A DNA stretch of 64,000 bases from DAOUJW01 sp965218945 (GCA_965218945.1 OZ244718.1:2232001-2296000); one strand, 5' to 3'; positions 1-9,170 are shown, numbered from the stretch's first letter. The notes: generated from the sequence alone by a model not told the origin. Translations and numbers: made by a program.

Positions 1-54
1 ACTGCGCGAACGGGCAATCGCGAATCGCCCCAACGGAAACCACTGCTTTTGCCC

Positions 55-1050
55 CTAGCTCAGCCGGAAGATCACGAGGAGGCCGACAAGGTAGAGCGCG
101 ACAAACAGGGGAGGGCTGGGCTCTGTCAGCGAGAACTGCTTGAGGGGGCGCCTCTGCGCCAGCTGCACCAAGCCGAGGCCCATCAGCAGAACTGCGAAAA
201 GCCCGGCGCTGACGGTGCTGATGCCCGTGAAGCTGTACAGAGAGCCGTCCGTGTAGGCCAGGTCCGCCGCGGCCAGGGCCACGATGTTGAATGAGTTGGT
301 GCCGTATATGTTGGCTATGCCCAGGTCGTAGGCCTTCATTCGGAAGGCGGCGAAGGTTGTGGTCAACTCAGGTAGGGTTGTGACAAGGGCCAGGCCCAGC
401 ACACCAACGAAACTTGATCCGATGCCAGTTACCTCGGCGATGGACTCGGCGCTGAGGGCCAGCAGTGGTCCTGCCACAAAGACTCCCGCCGCAGCAAGGG
501 AGAAGACGGTCCAGCCCCACATCAGGGAGTGGGAGGGTTCCTCCTCTTCCTCCGTAGACTCCTCCACCTCCATGCTGAACTTCCTCAGAAACCGGGATAT
601 GATTACGTAGCCCACCAGTATGCCTATAGCCGGGATGCTAACCGCCAGAATCTTGAAATCGATTTTGGTTGCGACGAAAAGGGTGACCGCGGCGGTCAGC
701 AGGATCGCGGAGCCGGCCACCCAGGTCTGCTGCGGCGCCACCTGTCGGAACACCTCGCGTCCGCCCCAAAAGGCCAGCAGAATGGCCAGGTTGCTCATGT
801 TGAGCATATTGGCGCCCAGGATGTTGCCGGCGGCCAGCTCGGCCGAGCCTCCCAGGGCGGCGGCCACGGCGGTCACCAGCTCCGGCAGCGACGTGGCCCC
901 GGCCAGCAGCAGGGACCCCACCCAGAGACGGCCAAGTCCCATCCTGGATGCGATGACGTCAGCGGCGGAGGCCAGGAAGCTGGCTGCAACTACAATAACC
1001 ACAGCCGCAAAGGAGAAGAGTCCCAGGGCTGGGAGCAGGCTATCCGTCAT
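55..1050 (-). CDS. Na+/Ca2+ exchanger family (CaCA) membrane antiporter
   Basis: A 331-residue integral membrane protein made of two homologous halves. The first alpha-repeat carries GATSLPE (residues 51-57) and GNILGANMLN (75-84). The second carries TTLPE and IYGTNSFNI near residues 225-257. These paired motifs form the ion-binding site of the CaCA superfamily. An acidic cytoplasmic loop (about 155-175, runs of Glu) separates the halves, and about ten hydrophobic segments are visible. The role is cation/Na+ or cation/H+ exchange at the cytoplasmic membrane; the ion cannot be read from sequence. The start is ATG with no clear upstream SD. The gene stands alone, divergent from the crotonase gene to its right. 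Confidence 0.9.
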   Translation of the reverse strand: MTDSLLPALGLFSFAAVVIVVAASFLASAADVIASRMGLGRLWVGSLLLAGATSLPELVTAVAAALGGSAELAAGNILGANMLNMSNLAILLAFWGGREVFRQVAPQQTWVAGSAILLTAAVTLFVATKIDFKILAVSIPAIGILVGYVIISRFLRKFSMEVEESTEEEEEPSHSLMWGWTVFSLAAAGVFVAGPLLALSAESIAEVTGIGSSFVGVLGLALVTTLPELTTTFAAFRMKAYDLGIANIYGTNSFNIVALAAADLAYTDGSLYSFTGISTVSAGLFAVLLMGLGLVQLAQRRPLKQFSLTEPSPPLFVALYLVGLLVIFRLS

Positions 1051-1261
1051 TGGGCAATGGGAGCGCGAGATTGTTCATAGCGTCATTAAATTACACCAAG
1101 CATAGAGTCCCTGGCAATGAGGTATCCGAGCGCGCGGTAGATGACCCCGCGAGTCCAGCAGGGGCAATGGTTGTATGATTCCGTCGTTGTGCCTGAAATG
1201 TTTGAAGGTTATCGACGGTCGACCGCCTCGTGTGAGACCCTCTTCTAACCTGTGCAGGGTA
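1051..1261. other. Intergenic stretch, no feature seen
   Basis: Between the divergent exchanger and crotonase genes. No open frame with coding character, RNA gene or repeat was recognised before the promoter at 1262. Confidence 0.4.
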
Positions 1262-1290
1262 TTGACTTGACAATCCGTTGGCATTAAAAT
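1262..1290 (+). promoter_or_regulatory. Putative sigma70-type promoter of the crotonase gene
   Basis: TTGACT (1262-1267), 17-nt spacer, TAAAAT (1285-1290), about 85 nt upstream of the ATG at 1376. Spacing is ideal; boxes are near consensus. Confidence 0.55.
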
Positions 1291-1375
1291 GGGACTGCTT
1301 CCGAGACCGTCTTGCACGGATACTGGAGGCGCGGTAATTACGCAACCATTTTGGGAAATTAGAGAGGAGATAGCT

Positions 1376-2251
1376 ATGACAACACAGGCGTGGTCGGCAG
1401 CCAAGTCACACAAAGATCCTTATGAGAGGACTCCGTTGCCGGATTGGCCTCACAAGGAGTTGCTGTACGAGACCATTGATAACGGCAAAATTGCCATTAT
1501 GACCATCAACCGCCCGGAGCGGATGAACTCCAGCGACCCCGGGATGGGTGCGAGATGGTTCGACGCGTGGACGCACTTTGCCGCCGACGATAACTGCTGG
1601 GCGGCCATCGTGACGGGCGCCGGTGACCGAGCATTCTCCGCCGGTCAGGACCTGAAGATACGCGACGAGCGTGAGAGAGAGGCTGGAGAGGGCCAGGCCC
1701 CCGCAGAGGTAGGTCGGACGCCATATCAGGTGCAGCCATTGGGTGAGCGCCTGAACTGCTGGAAGCCCACCATCGCGGCCATCAATGGCTTTGCCATCGC
1801 CGGTGGCTGGTCCACAGCCCAGAACTGCACCTTCCGCATTGCCGCGGAGCACGCAGAGATGAACATCGCCGAGGCGCGCTGGAATCAGGGCGCCGGATTC
1901 GTGGGCTGGCTGCCCAGGCTGATTGGAATCCCCCACGCCCTTGAGGTCTGCCTGATGGCCGACCGCAGGCTCTCCGCACAGCGGGCCTACGAAGTTGGGT
2001 TCGTGAACAAGGTGGTGCCCAAGGAAGAGCTGATGGACGAGGCCGTGGACTGGGCCAGGACCGTCATAAGCATGGCGCCAAGGGCCATTCGCAACTTCCA
2101 CCAGATGGCCTACCAGTGCTGGAATATGACCATTCCCCAGTCACAGTCTTTCACCTCCGCCCTGGAGTACAACCTGCGGGGTATGAACGACGGGAAAGAG
2201 GGCCCCAGGGCCTTCGCCGAGAAGCGGGCTGCCGTCTTCACCAACTCCTAG
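1376..2251 (+). CDS. Enoyl-CoA hydratase/isomerase (crotonase) family protein
   Basis: A 291-residue crotonase-fold protein. The N-terminal half has TINRPERMNS and the oxyanion-hole segment AFSAGQDLK, the acyl-CoA pocket of the family. The second half has AAINGFAIAGGWSTA and a Glu in NIAEARWN at the place of the second catalytic Glu of hydratases (family knowledge). The final third is the trimerisation region. The ATG at 1376 is chosen because AGAGAGGAG lies 6-7 nt upstream; the frame stays open further upstream but without an SD. Hydration or isomerisation of an enoyl-CoA is likely; the substrate is unknown. It is monocistronic, with its own promoter and terminator. Confidence 0.85.
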   Translation: MTTQAWSAAKSHKDPYERTPLPDWPHKELLYETIDNGKIAIMTINRPERMNSSDPGMGARWFDAWTHFAADDNCWAAIVTGAGDRAFSAGQDLKIRDEREREAGEGQAPAEVGRTPYQVQPLGERLNCWKPTIAAINGFAIAGGWSTAQNCTFRIAAEHAEMNIAEARWNQGAGFVGWLPRLIGIPHALEVCLMADRRLSAQRAYEVGFVNKVVPKEELMDEAVDWARTVISMAPRAIRNFHQMAYQCWNMTIPQSQSFTSALEYNLRGMNDGKEGPRAFAEKRAAVFTNS

Positions 2252-2276
2252 AAGACGCTCCCATTGTGGGAAACGG

Positions 2277-2316
2277 GACGGGCGGTTGCCGTTCAGGTCA
2301 GCCGCCCGTTCTCTTT
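2277..2316 (+). terminator. Rho-independent terminator after the crotonase gene
   Basis: Stem ACGGGCGG (2278-2285) pairs with CCGCCCGT (2302-2309), with extra inner pairs, followed by TTCTCTTTTG. It lies 25 nt past the stop codon. Confidence 0.7.
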
Positions 2317-2419
2317 TGCTTGCCGCTGAACGCTCAATATTTTCTTGATTCACAATAGACGATGGAAGCAGTATCAATAGCACGGGCAATAAAGGTTCTT
2401 GCCATTGGAGAGGGTGAAG

Positions 2420-2875
2420 ATGACTTCGGAACGTAGCACAGACCTGACTCGGTACTTTGGGGAGGAAGCGACAGGCCTCTTCTGGGAGAGGCTCGCCGCC
2501 CTGGGTGTGGACGCCCTTGGCAACGATGGAATCATTGAGTTGTCCCCATTCAAGAACGAATTGACTTCCTTTGCCAACGATTTGGTCGGGGCGCTGGATG
2601 TCCTTCTCAATACCGACCGGGTGTCGATTCATGCGCGGGAGCGGGACTTCTTCCTGGGCCAGCAACGCGCCCCGTTTCTCGATTCGGCTTACGGCCCAGT
2701 CCACGAAGCCCTGTTCTCCCTGTCTGAGCGCTACTCTTTCGTGTGGGTGGAGGGTTGGAAGGACTATATGCTGAGGACTGCCCACAAGGCCCACCCCAGC
2801 AGCGGCGTAAGTCTCGTGTTGAGCGAGGGCCCAGATCGCCTATTGTTGGGGCAGATGCGTTTCGCCGGGAGCTAG
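2420..2875 (+). CDS. Small conserved protein, tandem paralog A (unknown function)
   Basis: A 151-residue soluble protein with no domain I recognise. It shares blocks with the next + strand gene at 3079: YFGEE, FWERLAALGV, ELSPFKNEL, ANDLVGAL, AHKAHPSSGVSLV and GPDRLLLGQ. It is rich in Leu, Glu and Trp, with no signal peptide or membrane segment. The ATG at 2420 is chosen because the shared paralog block begins just downstream and a GGAGAGGG SD lies 6 nt upstream; the DNA around this start also matches the second copy. Function is unknown; by position it arose with copy B through tandem duplication. Confidence 0.7.
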   Translation: MTSERSTDLTRYFGEEATGLFWERLAALGVDALGNDGIIELSPFKNELTSFANDLVGALDVLLNTDRVSIHARERDFFLGQQRAPFLDSAYGPVHEALFSLSERYSFVWVEGWKDYMLRTAHKAHPSSGVSLVLSEGPDRLLLGQMRFAGS

Positions 2876-2913
2876 ACCATATAGCAGCAAGGCGCGTCAG
2901 TCCACCATGAGTT

Positions 2914-2961
2914 GTGGTCTACCGCGTGTATTGGCAACCCTATCTCCCGAATACACGGCTC
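2914..2961 (-). pseudogene. Relic of the 3' end of the M16 peptidase gene
   Basis: About 48 bp, roughly 80% identical to the last codons of the M16 peptidase gene at 3601-3648. On the - strand it reads REIGLPIHAVDH, the same residues as near the peptidase C-terminus. It sits between the two small paralogs, as expected if the duplicated block included the tail of the neighbouring gene. It is not functional. Confidence 0.75.
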
Positions 2962-3078
2962 TGTGAGCGCCCAGCGCTTTACCTGCCTCGACGCCTCCAC
3001 GATTCCCTTGGGCGCAATGGACACGCAAGCAGCATGAAAAGTACGTGCGAAGGGCATTTCGCACCGGAGAAACTGAAG

Positions 3079-3528
3079 ATGAGTTTGGAACTGAGTATGG
3101 AACGGAACATGAACCTCGCACAATACTTTGGCGAGGAGCGAACCCGTATGTTTTGGGAGAGGCTTGCGGCCCTGGGAGTCAATGCCGCCGACAGCGGGGT
3201 CGTTGAGCTGGCCCCTTTCAAGAACGACCTGCCGGCCTTTGCCAACGGCTTGGTCGGCGCCCTGGAAGTCCTTCTCGAAAGCGACCAGGTGCCACGCTAT
3301 GCCGAGGCAGATTCATTCCCGGGTAAGACGCGCACCACGTTTGTCGAATCGGCGTACGGCGAGGTGCATGCGGCCCTGTTCGCTCTCTCAACCCGAATTG
3401 CAAACGTGTGGTTGGAAGGATGGGAGGACTACATGGTCAGAACTGCGCACAAGACCCACCCAAGCAGCGGTGTGAGCCTGGTGACGAGTGAAGGCCACGA
3501 CCGACTCTTGCTGGGGCAGATACGCTAG
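3079..3528 (+). CDS. Small conserved protein, tandem paralog B (unknown function)
   Basis: A 149-residue paralog of the gene at 2420, collinear over its whole length: YFGEE, FWERLAALGV, ELAPFKND, ANGLVGALEVLLES, WLEGWEDYMVRTAHK and HPSSGVSLV are shared. The region around the start (GGAGAAACTGAAGATG) is homologous to that of copy A, which supports ATG 3079. It ends tail-to-tail with the M16 peptidase gene. No catalytic motif or membrane segment is evident. The pair may form a heteromer or be redundant; the sequence does not decide. Confidence 0.7.
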   Translation: MSLELSMERNMNLAQYFGEERTRMFWERLAALGVNAADSGVVELAPFKNDLPAFANGLVGALEVLLESDQVPRYAEADSFPGKTRTTFVESAYGEVHAALFALSTRIANVWLEGWEDYMVRTAHKTHPSSGVSLVTSEGHDRLLLGQIR

Positions 3529-3582
3529 GAGCAGGCAGGACTGAAGGACAACACCGATCACTGAGAAACGCCGCGGCTTGGG

Positions 3583-6240
3583 TCACACCTCGCGGCCGTC
3601 GTGGTCTACGGCGTGGATGGGCAGTCCTATCTCGCGCAGACCCGGCTCAATGGCCTCACGGTCTCCCACCACGATAAGCGTCAGCCTGTCGCTCAGCATA
3701 TGCTCCTGTGCCGCTCGGCGCACGTCCTCCAGGGACACTCCCTCTATGTTCGCTGTGAAGCTGTGGAAGTAGTCGTCGGGCAGGTCGAAGGACACCACCT
3801 GGGCCAGCTGATCCAGCGCCTGCCAGGGTGTCTCAAAGGAGGCAGGGAGCTGGCGCAGCAGTGAGGCCTTGGCAGTTTCAAACTCCTCCTCCGTCACCGG
3901 TCTATCGGAGCGTATGTCGTTGAACTCCCGCAGCGTCTCCTGAACTGCCTCGCGGGTGACGTTCGTCTCGACACCACCGCCGGCCAGCACCAGGGACGAC
4001 CGTCTGTGCCACTCGAACCAGGAGCGGTAGCCGTAGCTGTATCCCTTGTCCTGGCGCAGGTTCATGTTGAGTCGGGCGGTAAACTGCCCTCCGAACACCT
4101 GGTTGAGCAGCACCAGAGCGTAGTAGTCCGGGTGGCTGCGCGGCACGCTTAAGAAACCGGCGCGGATAACGGACTGGGCGGCCCCGGGCTTGTCCAGCAG
4201 GTACATCTTCGCCGAATCGGCGGACGGGGAGCCATGCGCATCGTCTGCGTTGACAGCCACGTTGTTGGCGCTCTGCCAGCCGGCCAGTCGCTCCTCCGCG
4301 TGCTTTACCGCTTCCTCAAGGGAGACGTCTCCCACAACAACCAGGGTGGCGCTCTCCGGGCCGAAACTCCCCCGCAGGTGGCTGACCAGGTCATCCCGGG
4401 AGATGGCCTGAAGGGAGTCCTCCGTGCCGCTTAGCGGGTGCCCGTAGGGGGTCTCGCTCCCGTATAGCAGTGGGGACGTCACTCGACCGGCAAGGGCCGC
4501 GGGGTCGTCTCTGATGCGACGCTGCGCGGTCAGCCGCTCCGTCCTGATGCGGCTAAGCTCCGCTTCCGGGAAGGTGGGGTTGCGCACCAGGTCGGCAATG
4601 ATTTCAAGGGCGTTGGGCCAGTGGCGCGAAAGGGTCTCCGCGTCCAGCACCGTTCGTTCCCTGCCGGTCGCCGAGGCGAGCTGGCTGCCCATGAACTCGA
4701 ACTCCTCTGCTATCTGACTGCTGGAGCGGGTCGTGGTGCCCTCCTGCAGCATCGACGTGGTGAGGGAGGCCAGGCCGGGCAGCGTGACGGGGTCTCCGGT
4801 TGCACCGGTCTTGAGGATCAGGCCGAAAGCCACGGCGGGAAGGCCGCGCTTCTCCAGGACCATAACTTCCAGGCCGTTGGCCAGGCGGTGTCGTTGAGGG
4901 CTGGGGGGCGAAAAGGAGCGCGGCTCAGCCGGGCTGGGCTGGACGCTCCTGTCTATAGACTTCTCGGAGTGGCTCAGGGACGGCTCCGGCAGCACGACCA
5001 TCTGGACGTGTCTATCTCCCAAGTACGCGTTGGCAACGCGCATCACGTCTTCAGGCCGGACGGCCAGGAAACGCTCCAGGTCCCTGTTAATCATGTCCGG
5101 GTCGCCGGCAAAGACGTTGAAGGAGTTGAGCCGGTTGGCTCTGCCTCCAAAGCCTCCTATGCCGGCCATCATCCGGACGTCCCGCCATTCTATGCGGTTT
5201 TTGGCTCTGGTTATCTCCTCGTCGGTAGGGGGTTGGTTGAGTATTCGCTCGATCTCGGCGCGAGCTGCTAGCTCTATCTCCGCGTCCGAGTGGCCTGCGG
5301 CCGCGGTGACCTCCATCTCGAACTCGCCTGCTATCTCAGACGCCCCGTGATGCGCGCCCACGCTCTGGGCAATCCGGCTCTCGTACACCAGAGACCTGTA
5401 CATCCGCGAACTCTTGCCCCCGCTCAGTATGGAGCCCAGAATCGATAGGGGAGCTTCGTCCGGGTGGAACCGGGGAACCGTGGGCCATATCAGGTAGAGG
5501 CGAGGAAGGAGCACGCGGTCGTGGAGAGTGAGTTTGGCGTGGCCCTGCATGGACGAGTCGGCGCGCCTGGCGCGGGGAATGGCGGGGCCGGACGGTAGAT
5601 CGCCGAAGTACCTCTCGACCATCTCCCTGGTCTCCTCCGGCTGGATGTCGCCGGCAATGGTGAGACTGGCGTTGTTGGGCGTGTAGAACCGCTGGAAGAA
5701 GGAGCGGGCATCGTCCAGAGTGGCGATGTCCAAGTCCTCGTGAAAGCCGATGGTGGGCCAGTGGTAGGGGTGTGGCAGAGGGTACAGCGCTTCCTGGAGG
5801 CGTATAGAGGCTACTCCGTATGGACGGTTCTCATAGCTCTGGCGACGCTCGTTTTTTACCACGTCCCGCTGGATGTCCAGCCTCTCCTGGTCTAGGGCGT
5901 CCAGCAGGTATCCCATCCGGTCCGACTCCAGCCAAAGGGCCAGTTCCAGGTAGTTGGAGGGCACGTTTTCCCAGTAGTTGGTGCGGTCCGGCGTTGTGGA
6001 GCCGTTCAGCGTGCCTCCCACCTGCAGGATGGGATCGAAATGGCTGCTGTTGTGGTGCTTGGAGCCTTCGAACATGAGGTGCTCGAAGAGGTGGGCGTAT
6101 CCCGTTTTGCCAGGTTGCTCGTCCTTGGATCCCACATGGTACCAGATGTTCACCGCCGCCAGTGGCAGTGAGTTGTCCTGGTGCAGGATCACGTCCAAGC
6201 CGTTGGAGAGGGTGAACTTTTCGAAAGAGATTGGCTCCAT
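3583..6240 (-). CDS. M16 family zinc metallopeptidase, two-domain
   Basis: An 885-residue inverzincin-type peptidase with two fused M16 halves. The N-terminal half carries the inverted zinc motif HLFEH (residues 50-54), with Glu as general base. The C-terminal half starts near residue 450 (HRLANGLEVMVLEKRG) and lacks HxxEH, as usual for the non-catalytic half that closes the chamber. The ATG at 6240 is preferred because AGGAG lies 6 nt upstream; a GTG five codons earlier has no SD. No signal peptide is seen, so cytoplasmic turnover of peptides is the likely role. It follows an MFS gene on the same strand by about 100 nt. A piece of its 3' end is duplicated at 2914-2961. Confidence 0.9.
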   Translation of the reverse strand: MEPISFEKFTLSNGLDVILHQDNSLPLAAVNIWYHVGSKDEQPGKTGYAHLFEHLMFEGSKHHNSSHFDPILQVGGTLNGSTTPDRTNYWENVPSNYLELALWLESDRMGYLLDALDQERLDIQRDVVKNERRQSYENRPYGVASIRLQEALYPLPHPYHWPTIGFHEDLDIATLDDARSFFQRFYTPNNASLTIAGDIQPEETREMVERYFGDLPSGPAIPRARRADSSMQGHAKLTLHDRVLLPRLYLIWPTVPRFHPDEAPLSILGSILSGGKSSRMYRSLVYESRIAQSVGAHHGASEIAGEFEMEVTAAAGHSDAEIELAARAEIERILNQPPTDEEITRAKNRIEWRDVRMMAGIGGFGGRANRLNSFNVFAGDPDMINRDLERFLAVRPEDVMRVANAYLGDRHVQMVVLPEPSLSHSEKSIDRSVQPSPAEPRSFSPPSPQRHRLANGLEVMVLEKRGLPAVAFGLILKTGATGDPVTLPGLASLTTSMLQEGTTTRSSSQIAEEFEFMGSQLASATGRERTVLDAETLSRHWPNALEIIADLVRNPTFPEAELSRIRTERLTAQRRIRDDPAALAGRVTSPLLYGSETPYGHPLSGTEDSLQAISRDDLVSHLRGSFGPESATLVVVGDVSLEEAVKHAEERLAGWQSANNVAVNADDAHGSPSADSAKMYLLDKPGAAQSVIRAGFLSVPRSHPDYYALVLLNQVFGGQFTARLNMNLRQDKGYSYGYRSWFEWHRRSSLVLAGGGVETNVTREAVQETLREFNDIRSDRPVTEEEFETAKASLLRQLPASFETPWQALDQLAQVVSFDLPDDYFHSFTANIEGVSLEDVRRAAQEHMLSDRLTLIVVGDREAIEPGLREIGLPIHAVDHDGREV

Positions 6241-6342
6241 ATCTTCTCCTGGCACGCAGTTTTGGGCACAGGAATCTCCCGTGCAACGATCTGTCGAGAT
6301 TATAGCTGGGGCAGAGTTGCTACCGCTACCCGCCCCGTTGTC

Positions 6343-7725
6343 CTACGCATTGCTGGGCGGCTTTGCTATAACGGCCAACGGGATTGCAACCGCACAGACC
6401 GCGGCAAGTACGTAGAGCGAAATCACGTAACTATCGGTCAAGTCGAACACAAAGCCCATCATGATTGGGCCCATCATGCCCGAAAACACCGTTACGCTTC
6501 GGGTGAGGCCCTGAAGCGCTCCGAAGCTCCTGGGCCCAAAGTAGTTGCTGACCAGTACGCCCCTGGCCGGGATCATTCCGCCGAATGCCGTTCCGTAAAG
6601 CAGTGCGAAGGTGATCACCTGCCAGTAATGGAAGCCGCTCATGTTCGCTAACAACACAAATGCAACTACAAATATGCCAAGCAGTCCCGCCAAGACCAAT
6701 CGCGCGCTTATGTAGTCCATTATCCAGCCGCCTCCCAGGCGTCCAAAGACGCTGAGGACGGTGAAGAAGGCCAGGACCGTCGCTGCCTGGTTGTTAGAGA
6801 ACTCAATGGAGAGAAGGTAGGGTATCAGGTGGACAATCAGCCCGCTTACACCCATGGTCTCCGCGGCGAATATAATGGAGAGTATCCAGAATGCCGGTGT
6901 TCTCAAGGCCTGCATCACGGTCATGCTCTCTTCGTCCGACCGCTGCTCCATGGCTGATCGCCGAGGCGTTGCAGAAGTGGCGTAAGCCTCGGCCTCCTCC
7001 GGCGTGTCACCATCGGGATGCATTCCGTACTGGACCGGCCTTGATCTGAAAACAAAGCTGAGGGGTATCATGATGCACCAGGTTGCGAGACCCAGCACAA
7101 CGAACGCCGTTCTCCAGCCAAAGCTCTCGACCAGCCACACTACGACGAATAGCATTGGGCCGCTCAGTATAGCCCCCGAGGCCCCAATTCCCAGCGCGCG
7201 CCCCCGCAGTCTTCGGAACCACTGGACTATGGCCCAGTTTCTGGGAGTGCCGGTTGCGCTGGTGCCAAGGGAGACCAACAGGACGGCAATGTAGAACATA
7301 AAGATGGAGTTCACAATGCTGAGGTACATTATGGCCCCGCCCATTACTATGGCCCCAGCCAGCACCATCTTTCGCGGCCCGTATTTGTCGACCAGAAACC
7401 CCTCGATGGGGGCTATGATGCTTCCCTCCAGACGCTGGAGGCCGAATGCGCCGGACACTATGCCGCGGCTCCATCCGAAAGTCGAGACTATGGGGGTAAA
7501 GAAGACCTGCATTCCGTAGACCCAGCAGATGCTGACCCACAGGTGCAATCCCATTCCGGCGGCTACGATGAACCACCCATAGAATACCTTGGGTTTGGTA
7601 AGGGCCTCTTGAGAGACTTGCTCCTCTTGAGTCTGCAATTCCCCTCGCTGTAGGGCAGCGTCAACGTGGATATGGTCAACGCCGACCGGATGTACCGGGA
7701 AGTTGGGCCGCTTCCGATGATTCAT
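6343..7725 (-). CDS. MFS transporter, OFA/monocarboxylate-like (paralog 1)
   Basis: A 460-residue, 12-helix major facilitator. After a hydrophilic N-terminus of about 45 residues comes the family block KVFYGWFIVAAGMGLHLWVS, then DKYGPRK between helices 2 and 3. The central loop (about residues 225-260) is charged. It is a clear paralog of the carriers at 14890 and 11633: FYGW, RLEGSIIAPIEGF, RRLRGRALG and RSFGALQGLT are shared. Members of this branch move monocarboxylates or dicarboxylates by symport or antiport; the substrate here is unknown. The start of the long N-terminus is uncertain. Located in the cytoplasmic membrane. Confidence 0.85.
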   Translation of the reverse strand: MNHRKRPNFPVHPVGVDHIHVDAALQRGELQTQEEQVSQEALTKPKVFYGWFIVAAGMGLHLWVSICWVYGMQVFFTPIVSTFGWSRGIVSGAFGLQRLEGSIIAPIEGFLVDKYGPRKMVLAGAIVMGGAIMYLSIVNSIFMFYIAVLLVSLGTSATGTPRNWAIVQWFRRLRGRALGIGASGAILSGPMLFVVVWLVESFGWRTAFVVLGLATWCIMIPLSFVFRSRPVQYGMHPDGDTPEEAEAYATSATPRRSAMEQRSDEESMTVMQALRTPAFWILSIIFAAETMGVSGLIVHLIPYLLSIEFSNNQAATVLAFFTVLSVFGRLGGGWIMDYISARLVLAGLLGIFVVAFVLLANMSGFHYWQVITFALLYGTAFGGMIPARGVLVSNYFGPRSFGALQGLTRSVTVFSGMMGPIMMGFVFDLTDSYVISLYVLAAVCAVAIPLAVIAKPPSNA

Positions 7726-7774
7726 AATAATACAAATTTCAGCAATTTGCTATCACTTCACACGCGTCTTTAGC

Positions 7775-7802
7775 TTGACACCCCTGTAAAAGGGTATAGG
7801 CT
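7775..7802 (+). promoter_or_regulatory. Putative promoter upstream of the M42 peptidase gene
   Basis: TTGACA (7775-7780) is perfect. The best -10 is TAGGCT (7797-7802) with a 16-nt spacer, a weak match. It lies 45 nt upstream of the start codon. Confidence 0.4.
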
Positions 7803-7846
7803 ATGAGAAGTTTGATATATAAGAGACATTCTTGGGGGGTGTATGA

Positions 7847-8929
7847 ATGGATGACGTAGAACGCCTGCTGGAAGAGATTACCAACGCAAGCGGTCCCACA
7901 GGATTCGAGGGGCCTGTCAGGTCCATTATGCAGCGCGAGCTATCTCCCCTGTGTGATGAAATGGAGACCGACGGGATAGGGTCGCTGATAGGCAGGTTGG
8001 GCGAGGTCAGCGACAGGCCGCGGGTTATGATGGCCGCCCACATGGACGAGGTAGGCCTGATGGTCAGGTTCATTACCGCGGAGGGCTACATAAAATTCCA
8101 GACACTCGGCGGATGGCTGGACCAGGCCCTCATCAATCAGCGCTGGGTCATCCAGACCAGGAACGGGCCGGTGGCCGGAGTATCCGGTATCAAGACGGTA
8201 CACGTTATGACGCCGTAGGCGCGGACCCAGATATTCAAGCGAGAGCAGATCTTCATCGATGTGGGAGCGAGCGACAAGCAGGACGCCGAGGAGCGCCTGG
8301 GCATACGTCCCGGCGATCCCATATCACCGGACAGCAGCTTTACGCCCCTCAGCGGAGGCAAGCTCTATTTGGCCAAGGCTTGGGACGACCGCGTTGGCCT
8401 GGCGACTATGGTCGAGGTGATGAAGCTCCTGAAGGCCGGCCCGCCGCCATGCGTGGTCTACACCGTATCGACGGTGCAGGAGGAGGTGGGACTGCGGGGC
8501 GCTCAGACCAGCAGCTACCACATTGGTCCTGACATTGGCATCAACATAGAGGCGGGCGTGGCAGGGGACTTCCCGGGCATGACCCAGGACGAGTCCCAGG
8601 AGCGGCTGGGGAAAGGCCCGGCCATCTTCCTCCACGACTCCTCAATGGTGCCGAACCTCAAACTGCGTGACCTGGTCCTGGACGTGGCAAAGACCCAGGA
8701 GATACCGGTGCAGTTCGACGTTCTGAGCGGCTACGGCGAGGACGGCGCGGAGATGCAGCGCTCTCACAGCGGAGCGCCCGCCATCAACATAGCCGTACCG
8801 ACGCGCTATCTCCACAGCCACTACGGGATAATCAGCCGTGAGGACTTCGACCACACAGTGGAGTTGGTGACCGCGGTCATCCAGCGCCTGGACGCCGAGA
8901 CCGTTCGGCAGCTGAAGAGCTTTGACTAG
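7847..8929 (+). pseudogene. M42 family aminopeptidase, interrupted by one in-frame TAG
   Basis: The reading frame is continuous from ATG 7847 (GGGGGGT SD) to TAG 8929, except for one TAG at 8216-8218 after 123 codons. Both halves are well-conserved M42 (tetrahedral aminopeptidase) sequence. The metal and catalytic residues are all present: AAHMDEVG before the stop, and AWDDRVG, VQEEVG, INIEAG and the late YLHSH after it. The stop falls at MTP-stop-ARTQ, where relatives typically have MTPEER (recalled), so one G-to-T change (GAG to TAG) explains it. Either a recent nonsense mutation or a sequencing error. The downstream half has no obvious internal SD/start. The intact enzyme would trim peptides in the cytoplasm. 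Confidence 0.8.
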
Positions 8930-9045
8930 GTGACGCTTGATCCGCGCTTCCGGTTGGCTGCGGCGAGAGCGTTGTCAAATGTCATTACCTCACTTATGCC
9001 ACGTCGCCGGCAGCTAGCCAAGTGACAGAGGTCTCTCGCACCCAG
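8926..9045 (-). pseudogene. C-terminal scrap of a PIN-domain (VapC-type) protein
   Basis: In a frame different from the hicA remnant, 39 codons read LGARDLCHLASCRRRG then SEVMTFDNALAAANRK. This resembles the end of PIN ribonucleases, where helix HLA is followed by the (T)FD acid motif. There is no start codon or N-terminal half. It begins where the hicA-like sequence stops resembling HicA, as though two toxin genes had been joined. The end overlaps the stop of the M42 gene. The identification is from motif memory only. Confidence 0.45.
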
Positions 9046-9170
9046 AGTGGGATACCATTGGCTTGCGTTGTAACGCGCGCATGAGAGCCGCGCTGTCGTG
9101 TAGCCTGATAGCCCAAGCGCCGAAGCGCGTTCTCTAAATCCGCCCCGCTTAGATCACGGGGCAGCTTCAT
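8994..9170 (-). pseudogene. hicA: Truncated HicA-like mRNA interferase
   Basis: An open frame of 58 codons starting MKLPRDLSGADLENALRR and continuing to GSHARVTTQANG. These are HicA hallmarks: a double-stranded-RNA-binding-like fold with catalytic His in GSH. After residue 39 the sequence no longer resembles HicA: the HHITIP strand and C-terminal helix are missing, replaced by IPLWVRETSVTWLAAGDVA. Its ATG overlaps the hicB stop (ATGA), the usual translational coupling. An active toxin would normally need the missing half, so it is probably dead. Confidence 0.65.

Noticed and set aside
7847..8929. TAG in the M42 gene as a pyrrolysine or other recoding codon
   Set aside because: Relatives have Glu there, not a catalytic residue, and no recoding signal or reason to use TAG. 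A single nonsense change is simpler.
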